Under the pieces are notes generated by a model that ran no database searches, had not been told where the DNA came from, and saw only the letters and a program-made list of their open reading frames with translations. Shown piece after piece: positions 1 to 7,673 of a stretch of 64,000 bases of DNA. This stretch comes from Solibacillus ferritrahens (lineage in GTDB: Bacteria; Bacillota; Bacilli; Bacillales_A; Planococcaceae): the NCBI RefSeq assembly GCF_037027585.1, contig NZ_JAXCLE010000012.1, positions 55,731 through 119,730 of the forward strand. Direction: 5' to 3'. Each line of letters starts with the position of its first letter. Within the stretch, counting starts at the first letter, position 1. The translations under genes and the position numbers were made by a program.

Positions 1-427
1 CAGCCTCTTCATTATCCTCAGCTGCTTTCATCGCTTCAATTGATTGCGCAATTTTTTCAAGGTCATGACCATCTGCTCGTAATGCAGCAAGTGCTGCACA
101 CTGAGATTCCAGAATCAGCCTTAATTCAAGCATCTCATATAAAACGACTTTATCAGTTTTTAATAGTACATTTGATAATGGGTCCTGTACTTGATGAAGG
201 GATTTATTTTTGATAAATGTCCCATCACCTTGTCGGATTTCCACTACATCACTGACTTCCAATAACCGTAGTGCTTCTCGTATCGACGTGCGACTTACAC
301 TATAGAGCGCGGCAAGTTCCCGTTCAGGAGGCAATTTATCGCCAATCTTTAAATGACCAGCAGCAATTTCATGTTGGATTTTTTGGAATATGATTTCATA
401 AACCTTTTGTTTGTTTGTTGAAGTCAC
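1..427 (-). CDS. GntR-family (FadR/FCD type) transcriptional regulator, C-terminus cut by window edge
   Basis: About 142 residues are visible. An N-terminal winged helix-turn-helix begins near residue 8 (KVYEIIFQKIQHEIAAGHL) and carries the GntR signature LPPERELAALYSVSRTSIRE. A recognition wing follows, then the first helices of an FCD effector domain (YEMLELRLILESQCAALA). The start chosen is a GTG preceded by AAGGTG at 8 nt; a second GTG 9 nt upstream has no usable spacing. It lies 16 nt after dctM and is the last gene of the TRAP/dehydrogenase operon. FadR-type regulators usually repress their own metabolic operon and are released by the substrate acid. The paired TTGGT-N3-ACCAA sites at 4573-4605 are the expected target (inference). 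Confidence 0.88.
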   Translation of the reverse strand, partial: MTSTNKQKVYEIIFQKIQHEIAAGHLKIGDKLPPERELAALYSVSRTSIREALRLLEVSDVVEIRQGDGTFIKNKSLHQVQDPLSNVLLKTDKVVLYEMLELRLILESQCAALAALRADGHDLEKIAQSIEAMKAAEDNEEA

Positions 428-443
428 CGGATTCACACCTTCA

Positions 444-1712
444 CTATTTCACTAAAAATAAACTAAGTGCTGGAACGAATGAGATGATTAATACACAAAT
501 TATCATGACAAGTATAAATGGTATGATCGCACGCATTACACCTTCAAGTTTCGTTCCGGCTATTTTATTGGCTACGAATAAGTTTAACCCAACTGGTGGT
601 GTTATGTATCCAATCGCTAAATTAACAATCATTATAATTCCAAAATGAACAAGGTCAATACCAAGTGCAGTCGCAACAGGCGCTAATATTGGCGTTAAAA
701 TTAAAATAGCTGCCGCTGTTTCCATAAATGTTCCGACAATCAGTAATATGAAATTAATGATAAGCAATGCAAAAATCCAGTTGTCCGTCACACTTAATAA
801 AGCTTCTGTAATTTGCATCGGAATGCGTTCGCGCGTTAAGTAATAGGCAAAAACAGATGCGCCAGCAATGATAAATAAAATGGATGCACTCATGACAGTT
901 GCTGATGAAAATATGTGATACAAATCTTTTAAAGTAATTTCGCGGTAAATAAATACTCCTACGATTAACCCATATACTACCGCAACTAAAGCCGCTTCTG
1001 TAGCGGTAAAAAACCCACTGTAAATACCGCCTAAAATAATGACAGGCATCATTAGAGCTAAAATAGAATCCTTTAAAGCTAAGAAAAATTCTTTGAAATC
1101 ATATTTCTCTCCCCCGCCGTAACCTTGGAGAATCGAAACGATGTAAACCAGTACAAGTAAAGCAAACGTTACAAATATGCCGGGAATTATTCCTGCTAAA
1201 AATAGATCGCTTATTGAAACACTTGCTGTGACGCCGAATAATACAAGCGGGACACTTGGAGGGATAATCACTCCGATTGTACCTCCTGCAGCTTGAATAG
1301 CAGTCGAGAAGTTTTTATCATAGCCTTTTTTCACCATAGCAGGAATCATAATCGCACCAACCGCCGCTGTTGTCGCAGCAGCAGAGCCAGATAATGCAGC
1401 GAAAAAGGCACATGAAATAATTGATACTAATGCCAATCCACCGCGTACACGGCCGAGCATTACTTCCGCTAAATGGATTAATCTACGGGAAATCCCGCCT
1501 GACTCCATTAACTTTCCGGCAAGCAGGAAAAAAGGAACTGCAAGTAATGGAAAGGAGTCTATCGAGTTAAACATACGTTGGAAAATTGCTACAATGGGCA
1601 TTTCACTTTGAATAACGAAAAACGTTGTTGCTGCCATCGCTAGAGCAATTGCAATTGGCACATTGATGAAAATTAATACGAGCAATACAACGAAAAGAAT
1701 AATATCTGCCAT
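444..1712 (-). CDS. dctM: TRAP transporter large permease subunit DctM
   Basis: A 422-residue, very hydrophobic protein with about 12 membrane segments, the usual DctM length. Glycine/alanine-rich motifs of the family are visible, such as ALSGSAAATTAAVGAIMIP and GGTIGVIIPPSVPLV in the first half and TPPVGLNLFVANKIAG near the C-terminus. In TRAP systems this subunit is the sodium-driven channel that takes substrate from the extracytoplasmic binding protein. Its ATG overlaps the dctQ stop by one base (TAATG), so the two are probably translationally coupled. The substrate is not readable from the permease; the neighbouring FAD dehydrogenase suggests a 2-hydroxy acid such as lactate or glycolate. 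Confidence 0.95.
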   Translation of the reverse strand: MADIILFVVLLVLIFINVPIAIALAMAATTFFVIQSEMPIVAIFQRMFNSIDSFPLLAVPFFLLAGKLMESGGISRRLIHLAEVMLGRVRGGLALVSIISCAFFAALSGSAAATTAAVGAIMIPAMVKKGYDKNFSTAIQAAGGTIGVIIPPSVPLVLFGVTASVSISDLFLAGIIPGIFVTFALLVLVYIVSILQGYGGGEKYDFKEFFLALKDSILALMMPVIILGGIYSGFFTATEAALVAVVYGLIVGVFIYREITLKDLYHIFSSATVMSASILFIIAGASVFAYYLTRERIPMQITEALLSVTDNWIFALLIINFILLIVGTFMETAAAILILTPILAPVATALGIDLVHFGIIMIVNLAIGYITPPVGLNLFVANKIAGTKLEGVMRAIIPFILVMIICVLIISFVPALSLFLVK

Positions 1713-2179
1713 TAAGATAGCTCTCCTTTCAGTTGTTTTGTCGTGATATAGAACAAATTCATCACTAGAATTAGCCCACTAATAGGAATGACTGAATAGA
1801 CAATCCCCATCGGTATTTGCAATACTGCTGACGGCTGATTCATTACACGCATGGATAGTTCAAAGCCTTTAACGACCATGAGTACAAAAAACACTAGACA
1901 AACTGCTGCGCTTAGCACGATAAAAGCTTTCTTAATAAGGCCTTCCATCCGGTCAACTAATAATTCCATGCCAATATGCGCACGGGCTGCTACTGCATAG
2001 GCCGCCCCTAAAAATGTCATCCAAATCATGGAATACCGTGATAGTTCTTCTGTCCAGGCAATAGAATAGTCAAAAAAGCGGAACGTAATTTGACAAAATA
2101 CCGAAATAACAAGTACCACCATCAAGGCAATTAAAATACCATGTACAACTTTATTTACCCCTTCTACTAATCTCACCAT
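1712..2179 (-). CDS. dctQ: TRAP transporter small permease subunit DctQ
   Basis: A 155-residue protein with four predicted membrane segments (around residues 13-33, 45-65, 86-108 and 126-146), the expected size and topology for DctQ. The conserved aromatic/acidic segment after the second helix is present (WTEELSRYSMIWMTFLGAA). DctQ forms the scaffold that holds DctM in the membrane. It follows dctP by 15 nt and overlaps dctM by 1 nt. Confidence 0.93.
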   Translation of the reverse strand: MVRLVEGVNKVVHGILIALMVVLVISVFCQITFRFFDYSIAWTEELSRYSMIWMTFLGAAYAVAARAHIGMELLVDRMEGLIKKAFIVLSAAVCLVFFVLMVVKGFELSMRVMNQPSAVLQIPMGIVYSVIPISGLILVMNLFYITTKQLKGELS

Positions 2180-2194
2180 TGTCTTTCTCCTATC

Positions 2195-3175
2195 CTACTG
2201 CTCATTTAAAATACGCTGTAATAGCTTTTGGTTTTTTGCACTATCATAGACAGACATAATTTTCTCGCGGAATGCATTCACTTCAATAGTATCTACAACT
2301 TCCATTCCTTGTTCTTCAAGTCTAGCGAGTGCCTTTTGTTCCATATCAATAACGAGTTGTCGTTCATATGCACCGATTTTTTGACCTTCTTCCAATACAA
2401 TTTGGCGTAGATCTTCCGGTAAACGGTTATATGCATGTTCACTCATCATAAACACTGCCGAAGAATAGGCATGTCCTGTTAGCGTCATATGTTTTTGATT
2501 GGCATCGTATAATTTGTAGCTATCTATAACTAAGATTGGGTTTTCCTGCCCGTCTACTACACCTGACTGAAGCGCAGTTAACGCTTCAGTCCAAGCCATA
2601 GGAGAAGGAGTAACACCAAGCTCCTTAAATGCAGAGATAAATACTTTGTTTTCCTGCACACGCATGGATAACCCTTTTAAATCATCAGGTGTTTCGATTG
2701 GCTTGATACTGTTTGTCACATGGCGGAAACCATTTTCTCCCCAAGATAACCCGATAATCCCAATATCCCGTAATTGCTCAAACATCTCATCCCCAATCTC
2801 ACCTTCCAAAATGTTTACTGCTGTTTCTCGGTCGTTAAATAAAAATGGCAAGTCAAGTACAGCAAAATCTGAAACGAAATTCATAATCGGTCCTGATGTT
2901 GAGACAACCATGTCTACTGAACCGAGCATAGCTCCTTCAATCAGCTCACGTTCGGCTCCGAGCTGACTTAAAGGAAATGTTTCAATAATGACTCTCCCGT
3001 CTGTACGCTCTTCAACCCGTTGCTTTAACTCTTGCATCGACAACTCGAACGGATGATCTGCTGCAAGTGAATGTCCTGCGTATAAAACATACTGCTCTCT
3101 TTCATTTGAACTTGTGCAAGCCGATAAAAGTGCAAAACTCAATACAAGCCCCACTATGCAAACGAATTTTTTCAT
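2195..3175 (-). CDS. dctP: TRAP transporter substrate-binding lipoprotein DctP
   Basis: About 326 residues. A lipoprotein signal (MKKFVCIVGLVLSFALLSAC) ends in a lipobox cysteine, so the protein should be anchored outside the membrane. The start is the ATG with GGGGA 7 nt upstream, not the TTG 6 nt before it. The mature part is a DctP/TeaA-like periplasmic-binding fold: AGHSLAADHPFE at the N-terminus, then LKGLSMRVQENKVFISAF carrying the conserved Arg that normally pairs with the substrate carboxylate, and ALTALQSGVVDGQENP. It lies 11 nt downstream of the dehydrogenase and should capture a carboxylate for DctQM. The exact ligand is unknown. Confidence 0.94.
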   Translation of the reverse strand: MKKFVCIVGLVLSFALLSACTSSNEREQYVLYAGHSLAADHPFELSMQELKQRVEERTDGRVIIETFPLSQLGAERELIEGAMLGSVDMVVSTSGPIMNFVSDFAVLDLPFLFNDRETAVNILEGEIGDEMFEQLRDIGIIGLSWGENGFRHVTNSIKPIETPDDLKGLSMRVQENKVFISAFKELGVTPSPMAWTEALTALQSGVVDGQENPILVIDSYKLYDANQKHMTLTGHAYSSAVFMMSEHAYNRLPEDLRQIVLEEGQKIGAYERQLVIDMEQKALARLEEQGMEVVDTIEVNAFREKIMSVYDSAKNQKLLQRILNEQ

Positions 3176-3186
3176 CTCCAATTCCC

Positions 3187-4551
3187 CTAATCAATGAATA
3201 TTTTACCTGGATTCATAATGTTGTTTGGATCAAATATTTGTTTAATCTGTTTCATCCAGTCGTATGCTAACCCATGCTCAAGTCGTTGGTATTTTGCTTT
3301 GCCGCTACCGACACCATGTTCACCTGTACAAGTACCACCCAATGATAATGCGAATTCCACAACATGCTCATTAAGCTCTTTTGCCTGCAATATATCGTGT
3401 GGATCATTCATATCAACCATGAGTAAAATATGATAGTTCCCATCACCAACATGTCCGACAATTCCGGCGTTGATATTCATGCTCTCAATTTTTTTGCGGG
3501 AATTTTCGATCGCTTCCGGCAATGAATTGATCGGAACTACTACATCGGTAGACATTAAGCGTTTTCCTGGTGCTGAATGGATGTAAGTGTAGGCCAGATT
3601 ATGACGCAATTCCCATAGCTGATTACGAGCTCGTTCATCTTGTTCAAAAGCTAGACCCGTACAGCCATTATCATTCAATAGTTCTGTTGCAAAGACAACA
3701 TCGGACTGTAAACCAGATTCATTGCCGTGAAATTCCAAAAATAACGTAGGCATTTCTATAAAACTAGTACCCGAAGCATGATTAACCTGTTCAATACTAT
3801 TTTTATCAACAAGCTCAATGCGTGCCATTGGAATCCCGGCCTGCTTTAATGCAACAACTGAATTGACGGCTTCTTGGACAGTATTAAATGTTGCACGTCC
3901 TGCCACTATTTTTTCCGGAATACCGTAAACTCGTAATGTTAACTCCGTAATGACACCAAGTGTACCTTCTGAACCTATCATAAGCCCGTTTAGATGATAG
4001 CCAGATGATGACTTGGCAGCTAGCCCGCCTGTGTGGATAATGTCGCCATTCGCTAAAACGACTTCTAAATCACGAACTTGATCGCGCATAATCCCATAGC
4101 GCACAGAAGTAGTCCCGCTTGCATTCGTAGCAGCCATACCTCCCAGTGTTGCATCTGCCCCTGGATCAACAGAAAAGAACATGCCGTGTTTTTTTAGTTC
4201 CTTATTTAATTGACTACGTGTAACACCAGGTTGGACCTTTACTAAAAAATCTTCTGACCGTACTTCAAGCACAGCATTCATAAGTGACAAATCAAGTGAG
4301 ATCCCGCCTTTTGTTGGAATGACATGTCCTTCAAGACTTGTACCTAAACCAAATGGTACAACTGGTATAAGCTGCGCATTTGCGAAGGCTAAAACCGCAC
4401 TCACTTCTTCTACTGATTTTGGATAAACGACCACATCTGGTAAGTGAGGTTCATGGTAAGATTCATCTCTCCCATGCTGTTCACGTAAAACATCATTTGT
4501 TGTCACTTGTTCATGTGATAATAAATCCTGTAATTGTTCAATATAATTCAT
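3187..4551 (-). CDS. FAD-binding oxidase/dehydrogenase of the GlcD/D-lactate dehydrogenase family
   Basis: 454 residues from the ATG at 4551, which has AAGGGG upstream; an open frame extends 18 codons further but lacks a ribosome site and would run into the operators. An FAD_binding_4 domain (about residues 35-175) shows VVPFGLGTSLEGH and ATLGGMAATNASGTTSVRYG. The FAD-linked oxidase C domain (about 210-450) shows VGHVGDGNYHILL and GGTCTGEHGVGSGK, including the His-Glu-His residues typical of GlcD and D-lactate dehydrogenases. These flavoenzymes oxidise a 2-hydroxy acid to the 2-oxo acid and pass electrons to quinone or ferricytochrome. It is the first gene of the operon, so uptake by TRAP and oxidation are co-expressed. 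The substrate (glycolate, D-lactate or another) cannot be settled from sequence. Confidence 0.9.
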   Translation of the reverse strand: MNYIEQLQDLLSHEQVTTNDVLREQHGRDESYHEPHLPDVVVYPKSVEEVSAVLAFANAQLIPVVPFGLGTSLEGHVIPTKGGISLDLSLMNAVLEVRSEDFLVKVQPGVTRSQLNKELKKHGMFFSVDPGADATLGGMAATNASGTTSVRYGIMRDQVRDLEVVLANGDIIHTGGLAAKSSSGYHLNGLMIGSEGTLGVITELTLRVYGIPEKIVAGRATFNTVQEAVNSVVALKQAGIPMARIELVDKNSIEQVNHASGTSFIEMPTLFLEFHGNESGLQSDVVFATELLNDNGCTGLAFEQDERARNQLWELRHNLAYTYIHSAPGKRLMSTDVVVPINSLPEAIENSRKKIESMNINAGIVGHVGDGNYHILLMVDMNDPHDILQAKELNEHVVEFALSLGGTCTGEHGVGSGKAKYQRLEHGLAYDWMKQIKQIFDPNNIMNPGKIFID

Positions 4552-4572
4552 AATGCATCCCCTTTTTGATTT

Positions 4573-4605
4573 TTGGTTATACCAACAATCATTTGGTCCA
4601 ACCAA
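4573..4605 (-). promoter_or_regulatory. Operon promoter overlaid by two FadR/PdhR-type operators
   Basis: Two perfect inverted repeats TTGGT-N3-ACCAA occur at 4573-4585 and 4593-4605, with centres exactly 20 bp apart. On the minus strand they overlay a candidate promoter: TTGGTT at 4605-4600, an 18-bp spacer, and an extended -10 TGGTATAAC ending at 4576. TTGGT-N3-ACCAA is the known core of PdhR/FadR-subfamily GntR sites. The gene start is 22 nt downstream. Binding would block RNA polymerase. Confidence 0.78.
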
Positions 4606-4690
4606 TACTTCTTAATATTTAGAATATATTTATTTTTCTAAAAATACAATTAATTTTTAAGATTTATATGTTAATAATTTAAAAAAAGAA

Positions 4691-4708
4691 CTGACGTATT
4701 AATGTCAG
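4691..4708 (-). terminator. Intrinsic terminator after the P-loop/Asp23-like gene
   Basis: CTGAC-N8-GTCAG stem; on the minus strand it is followed by TTCTTTTTTT, 14 nt after the stop codon of the gene at 4722. A weaker T-run on the plus side makes it possibly bidirectional. Confidence 0.7.
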
Positions 4709-4721
4709 CCCTTTTTAACGG

Positions 4722-5522
4722 TTATTTAATTCCTCTTAACTGTAAATTAATTTTTTCCGGTTCTATGCCGAATTGATGGGAAAATACATCGGCAATATCT
4801 TTTTGAACTTCGTATAAATAAGTGGGAACATGATAGTGGACAGGTAATCTTAAATAAATATTAATGTTCATCTGCGGAATTCCTTCAATTTGTAAATTCG
4901 GCACTTCAAATTTTGTGATTTGATTCTGCTGCTCGAGTACATGTTCCAAAACATCTAGATAAACTGAACGTGCTATATACACACTATTTTGATGGAAGTC
5001 AGGTTGTACAATCGTCGTTTCCCCTAGTTTCACTTGAGTAGAAGAGAAAATCTCTTTCCCACGCTGAACTAGACGTTTAAAGAAATTTTGTTCTACTTGT
5101 TTGTAAGGTACCGGCATAACATGCTTTCCTTGTACTTCTCTAATATATTTAGCGATACGGATTTCTTTTTCTGTTCGAATATCCTGTACATAATAAAAAT
5201 GGTTAATTTCGCCAATCTCTAAACGCGCGGCTATTTTTTTAGTCATTTTATCCGATGTTCCTATAATTAAGATTGATTTCACTTCATAGGATTGAATAGC
5301 CTTTAAAATCTCCTCTTTGTGTACATCATCATCGAAAATTGCGCGACGCACTGCCTTTAATGTATTTTTCTCAAATTTTGCTGACGTACCGGCTACCTTT
5401 TCACCATTTACAATAAATAACCCATCATCAATAATTGCCTGAATATTTTGTTCGTGAGCAAATTGTAGCGCACTTGTACTTTTACCAGTTCCACTCGGCC
5501 CACTTAAAGAATAGATGATCAT
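4722..5522 (-). CDS. P-loop NTPase with a C-terminal Asp23/Gls24-like domain, function unknown
   Basis: 266 residues. The N-terminus is a nucleotide-binding P-loop (SLSGPSGTGKSTSALQFA, residues 5-22) followed by a short acidic IIDDGLFIVNG stretch, so the first 120 residues resemble a small kinase-like NTPase. The middle (about 120-190) is lysine/arginine-rich. The last 65 residues (from EVPNLQIEGIPQ) alternate like Asp23/Gls24 proteins: a beta pair, then VQKDIADVFSHQFGIEPEKI and a final strand. Asp23 proteins associate with the cell envelope through partners, so an envelope or stress role is conceivable. That assignment rests on pattern only. No P-loop/Asp23 fusion with a known function comes to mind. 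It is monocistronic and divergent from the aminotransferase gene. Confidence 0.75.
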   Translation of the reverse strand: MIIYSLSGPSGTGKSTSALQFAHEQNIQAIIDDGLFIVNGEKVAGTSAKFEKNTLKAVRRAIFDDDVHKEEILKAIQSYEVKSILIIGTSDKMTKKIAARLEIGEINHFYYVQDIRTEKEIRIAKYIREVQGKHVMPVPYKQVEQNFFKRLVQRGKEIFSSTQVKLGETTIVQPDFHQNSVYIARSVYLDVLEHVLEQQNQITKFEVPNLQIEGIPQMNINIYLRLPVHYHVPTYLYEVQKDIADVFSHQFGIEPEKINLQLRGIK

Positions 5523-5684
5523 CAGTCTCTTCCCTTCTATCTATACAGTAAAAAATAGCTACTCTATTTCAATTTAATGCTTTTGTGTATGAAGATAACT
5601 CTATTTTCTGATTTCCTCCCCATTATACGTGATGAGTATGATAAAATGGTGCTTACATTTGAAAGTTTTAAGGAGTGTTACATA

Positions 5685-6848
5685 TTGAATATCCAACCGT
5701 CAAAAAAAATGTCTTTATTTGCCCCAGCAATATTTGGGGATTTAAAAAAACATGCAAAAAGCCAACAGCAAAATGGGATGGAATTGATTGATTTAAGCTT
5801 AGGCAGTCCAGATATCCCTCCAGCTGAAAATTTACGCAAAAAAATGTCGGAGCTTACGGCACTTTCTTCTTCATATGGCTATACATTAACGGGTATTCAA
5901 ACATTTAATGAAGCAGTATGTAACTACTATAAACGAGTAAACGGTGTTGAATTAAATGCAGAAACTGAAGTAGTACAAACAATCGGTTCTCAAGAAGGCT
6001 TGGTACATCTGCCTGTTGCTTTTTGTGATCCAGGAGACGTCGTATTAACAACAAATCCAGCTTATGTTGCCTATGATGCCGGGATACATTTAGCGGGTGC
6101 AACACCCTACTATATGCCTTTAACAAAAGAGAACGATTATTTACCCGATTTAAAAGCTGTTCCTGAAGAAGTTCTACAAAAGGCAAAATTACTAATATTG
6201 AATTTACCAGGTAATCCAGTACCTGCAATGCCATCTCTGGAATATTTTAAAGAAGTTGTTGAATTCGCGAAGCAATACAATATCATTGTATTACATGATG
6301 CAGCCTATTCAGAGTTTTACTTCAAAGGCAATGCACCGATTAGCTTCCTTGCAACACCAGGAGCAAAAGAAGTTGGATTGGAAATCAATTCCTTATCAAA
6401 AAGCTTTAGCCTAGCTGGTACCCGAATTGCCTACATTGTAGGTAATGCACAATTAGTTGAAATAATGAAGCAGTTAAAATCCAATTTAGATTTCGGTATT
6501 TTTGAACCGATTCAACAAGTTGCAGCATTAGCGTTAGACAACTCTGAGGAAATTACAGACGAATTAAGAAAGACTTTTTCGAAGCGTCATAAAACATTGA
6601 TGGAAGGTTTGACATCATTAGGCTGGGAAGTTGCACCTAGTGATGGAGGAATGTTCGTTTGGGCAAAATACCCTTACGATATAAATTGCATTGACTTTGC
6701 CTTTAAAGCAATTGAACAAATTGGCGTTGTTATGGTACCTGGCACGGTCTTTGGTTCAGCAGGTGAAGGATACATGCGTTTAGCATTAGTACAACCAGTC
6801 GAATTACTTGAGAAAGCCGTGGAAAAGTTAAAAACAATTCGTGTCTAA
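5685..6848 (+). CDS. PLP-dependent class I/II aminotransferase (DapL/AspC-like)
   Basis: 387 residues from a TTG at 5685, which has AAGGAG 9 nt upstream. The open frame reaches 36 codons further up, but that part has no family homology pattern and no ribosome site. Fold-type I features are visible: SLGSPDIPPAENL at the N-terminus, the substrate-side NLPGNPVPAMPS, LHDAAYSEFYF with the PLP-binding Asp and Tyr, and SLSKSFSLAGTRIAYIVGN with the Schiff-base Lys. The overall look is nearest to LL-diaminopimelate/aspartate/alanine aminotransferases; the amino donor and acceptor cannot be fixed from sequence. It is monocistronic and followed by a repeat element that may end its transcript. Confidence 0.9.
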   Translation: MNIQPSKKMSLFAPAIFGDLKKHAKSQQQNGMELIDLSLGSPDIPPAENLRKKMSELTALSSSYGYTLTGIQTFNEAVCNYYKRVNGVELNAETEVVQTIGSQEGLVHLPVAFCDPGDVVLTTNPAYVAYDAGIHLAGATPYYMPLTKENDYLPDLKAVPEEVLQKAKLLILNLPGNPVPAMPSLEYFKEVVEFAKQYNIIVLHDAAYSEFYFKGNAPISFLATPGAKEVGLEINSLSKSFSLAGTRIAYIVGNAQLVEIMKQLKSNLDFGIFEPIQQVAALALDNSEEITDELRKTFSKRHKTLMEGLTSLGWEVAPSDGGMFVWAKYPYDINCIDFAFKAIEQIGVVMVPGTVFGSAGEGYMRLALVQPVELLEKAVEKLKTIRV

Positions 6849-6856
6849 AGAATTAA

Positions 6857-7190
6857 GCTGGGACAAAAATTATGTAGGGATTTACTTGATATAGAGGGAA
6901 AAATAGTTGTTCGGAGTGAAGGCGGCGACTCCCAGGGGAACAAGCAAAGTTTACTTTGCGACGAGTAATCGCAGGAGCACGAGGGAGAGCGAAAGGAACA
7001 AAAGCTAAAAACGCCACGTCCTGTGGCAACGCTTTTGTGACCAACATCGTGTTGGCCTCGTGCCCCCAGGAAAGCGTCCGCCGTAACGGAGAACAACGGC
7101 TACGAAGTAGATACAAAAATAAAGCCGTTCAAACTTTACTTATCGTAAAATTTGAACGGCTGTTTATTTTGAGGTGGGTTTTGTCCCGGC
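6857..7190 (+). repeat. 334-bp MITE-like interspersed repeat, full-length copy
   Basis: The ends are 12-bp inverted repeats, GCTGGGACAAAA (6857-6868) and TTTTGTCCCGGC (7179-7190), differing at one position. Inside is a second inverted pair, GTTGTTC...GGCGG (6906-6924) and CCGCC...GAACAAC (7079-7097), enclosing a GC-rich core with several small hairpins. A 17-bp stem with one mismatch sits at 7123-7161. It has no coding capacity; open frames through it are artefacts of its palindromes. The core matches the copy at 63.9 kb (in inverted orientation) and the stem matches the one at 10.7 kb. No clear target duplication was seen. Confidence 0.82.
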
Positions 7191-7200
7191 CTCTATATGC

Positions 7201-7590
7201 TTACTCAGTATCATAAGAAATATAACCAACTTCTTCGACTTCTGTTCCATCTAAAAATATTACAGTCGTCTGGAAAATAAGTCGTTCATCTACTCCACAT
7301 ACCCAACGCTCATCTGGCATAATTTCAAAAGGCATAATTTCCGCATCTTTTGATCGAATAGTGCCGACCACTTCAAAGGAATGTTTACCAATAACGGATA
7401 TTTCTCCGTTTGCCTGTTCGCAAAGAACTTTTAATGAAATGTAGTCAATTTTATCATCTTCATCATCTGTAAGTGGCGTAATGTAAACAGAACCATTAAG
7501 CACATCACCTTCAACAAGGTCTGTTTTTTCAATAACTGTTTCTACTCTCACGCCGTTTTCTTCTACTGTTGTTAACCATTTACTTAACAT
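7201..7590 (-). CDS. Short Spo0M-like (arrestin-fold) protein
   Basis: 129 residues. The first 60 resemble the start of the sporulation-control protein Spo0M: VRVETVIEKTDLVEGDVLNG corresponds to the typical VDT-L-K-PGE-V-G pattern, followed by a VYI strand and KIDYISLKVL. Spo0M has two arrestin-like beta-sandwich domains and about 250 residues. This protein has only the first, so it is either a single-domain relative or a truncated copy. The C-terminus (EVEEVGYISYDTE) ends 10 nt from the edge of the repeat at 6857-7190. Repeat insertion could have removed the second domain, though the ending looks orderly. There is a good ribosome site (GGGGGAATTCAC) before the ATG. Monocistronic. Confidence 0.68.
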   Translation of the reverse strand: MLSKWLTTVEENGVRVETVIEKTDLVEGDVLNGSVYITPLTDDEDDKIDYISLKVLCEQANGEISVIGKHSFEVVGTIRSKDAEIMPFEIMPDERWVCGVDERLIFQTTVIFLDGTEVEEVGYISYDTE

Positions 7591-7639
7591 GTGAATTCCC
7601 CCATAAAATAAGAAATCAACCGAATGATTTTAAAAGGAA

Positions 7640-7662
7640 GTGCCCTGAATATTTCAGGACAC
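7640..7662 (-). terminator. Terminator of the AI-2E family gene
   Basis: Stem GTGcCCTGAA-TAT-TTCAGGaCAC, 12 nt after the stop at 7674 on the minus strand, followed by CTTCCTTTT. Confidence 0.65.
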
Positions 7663-7673
7663 CCCCATGTTCT

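Noticed and set aside
6845..7216. Overlapping open frames through the repeat at 6.9 kb on both strands
   Set aside because: They follow the palindromic, GC-rich repeat, have no ribosome sites and carry no family signatures.
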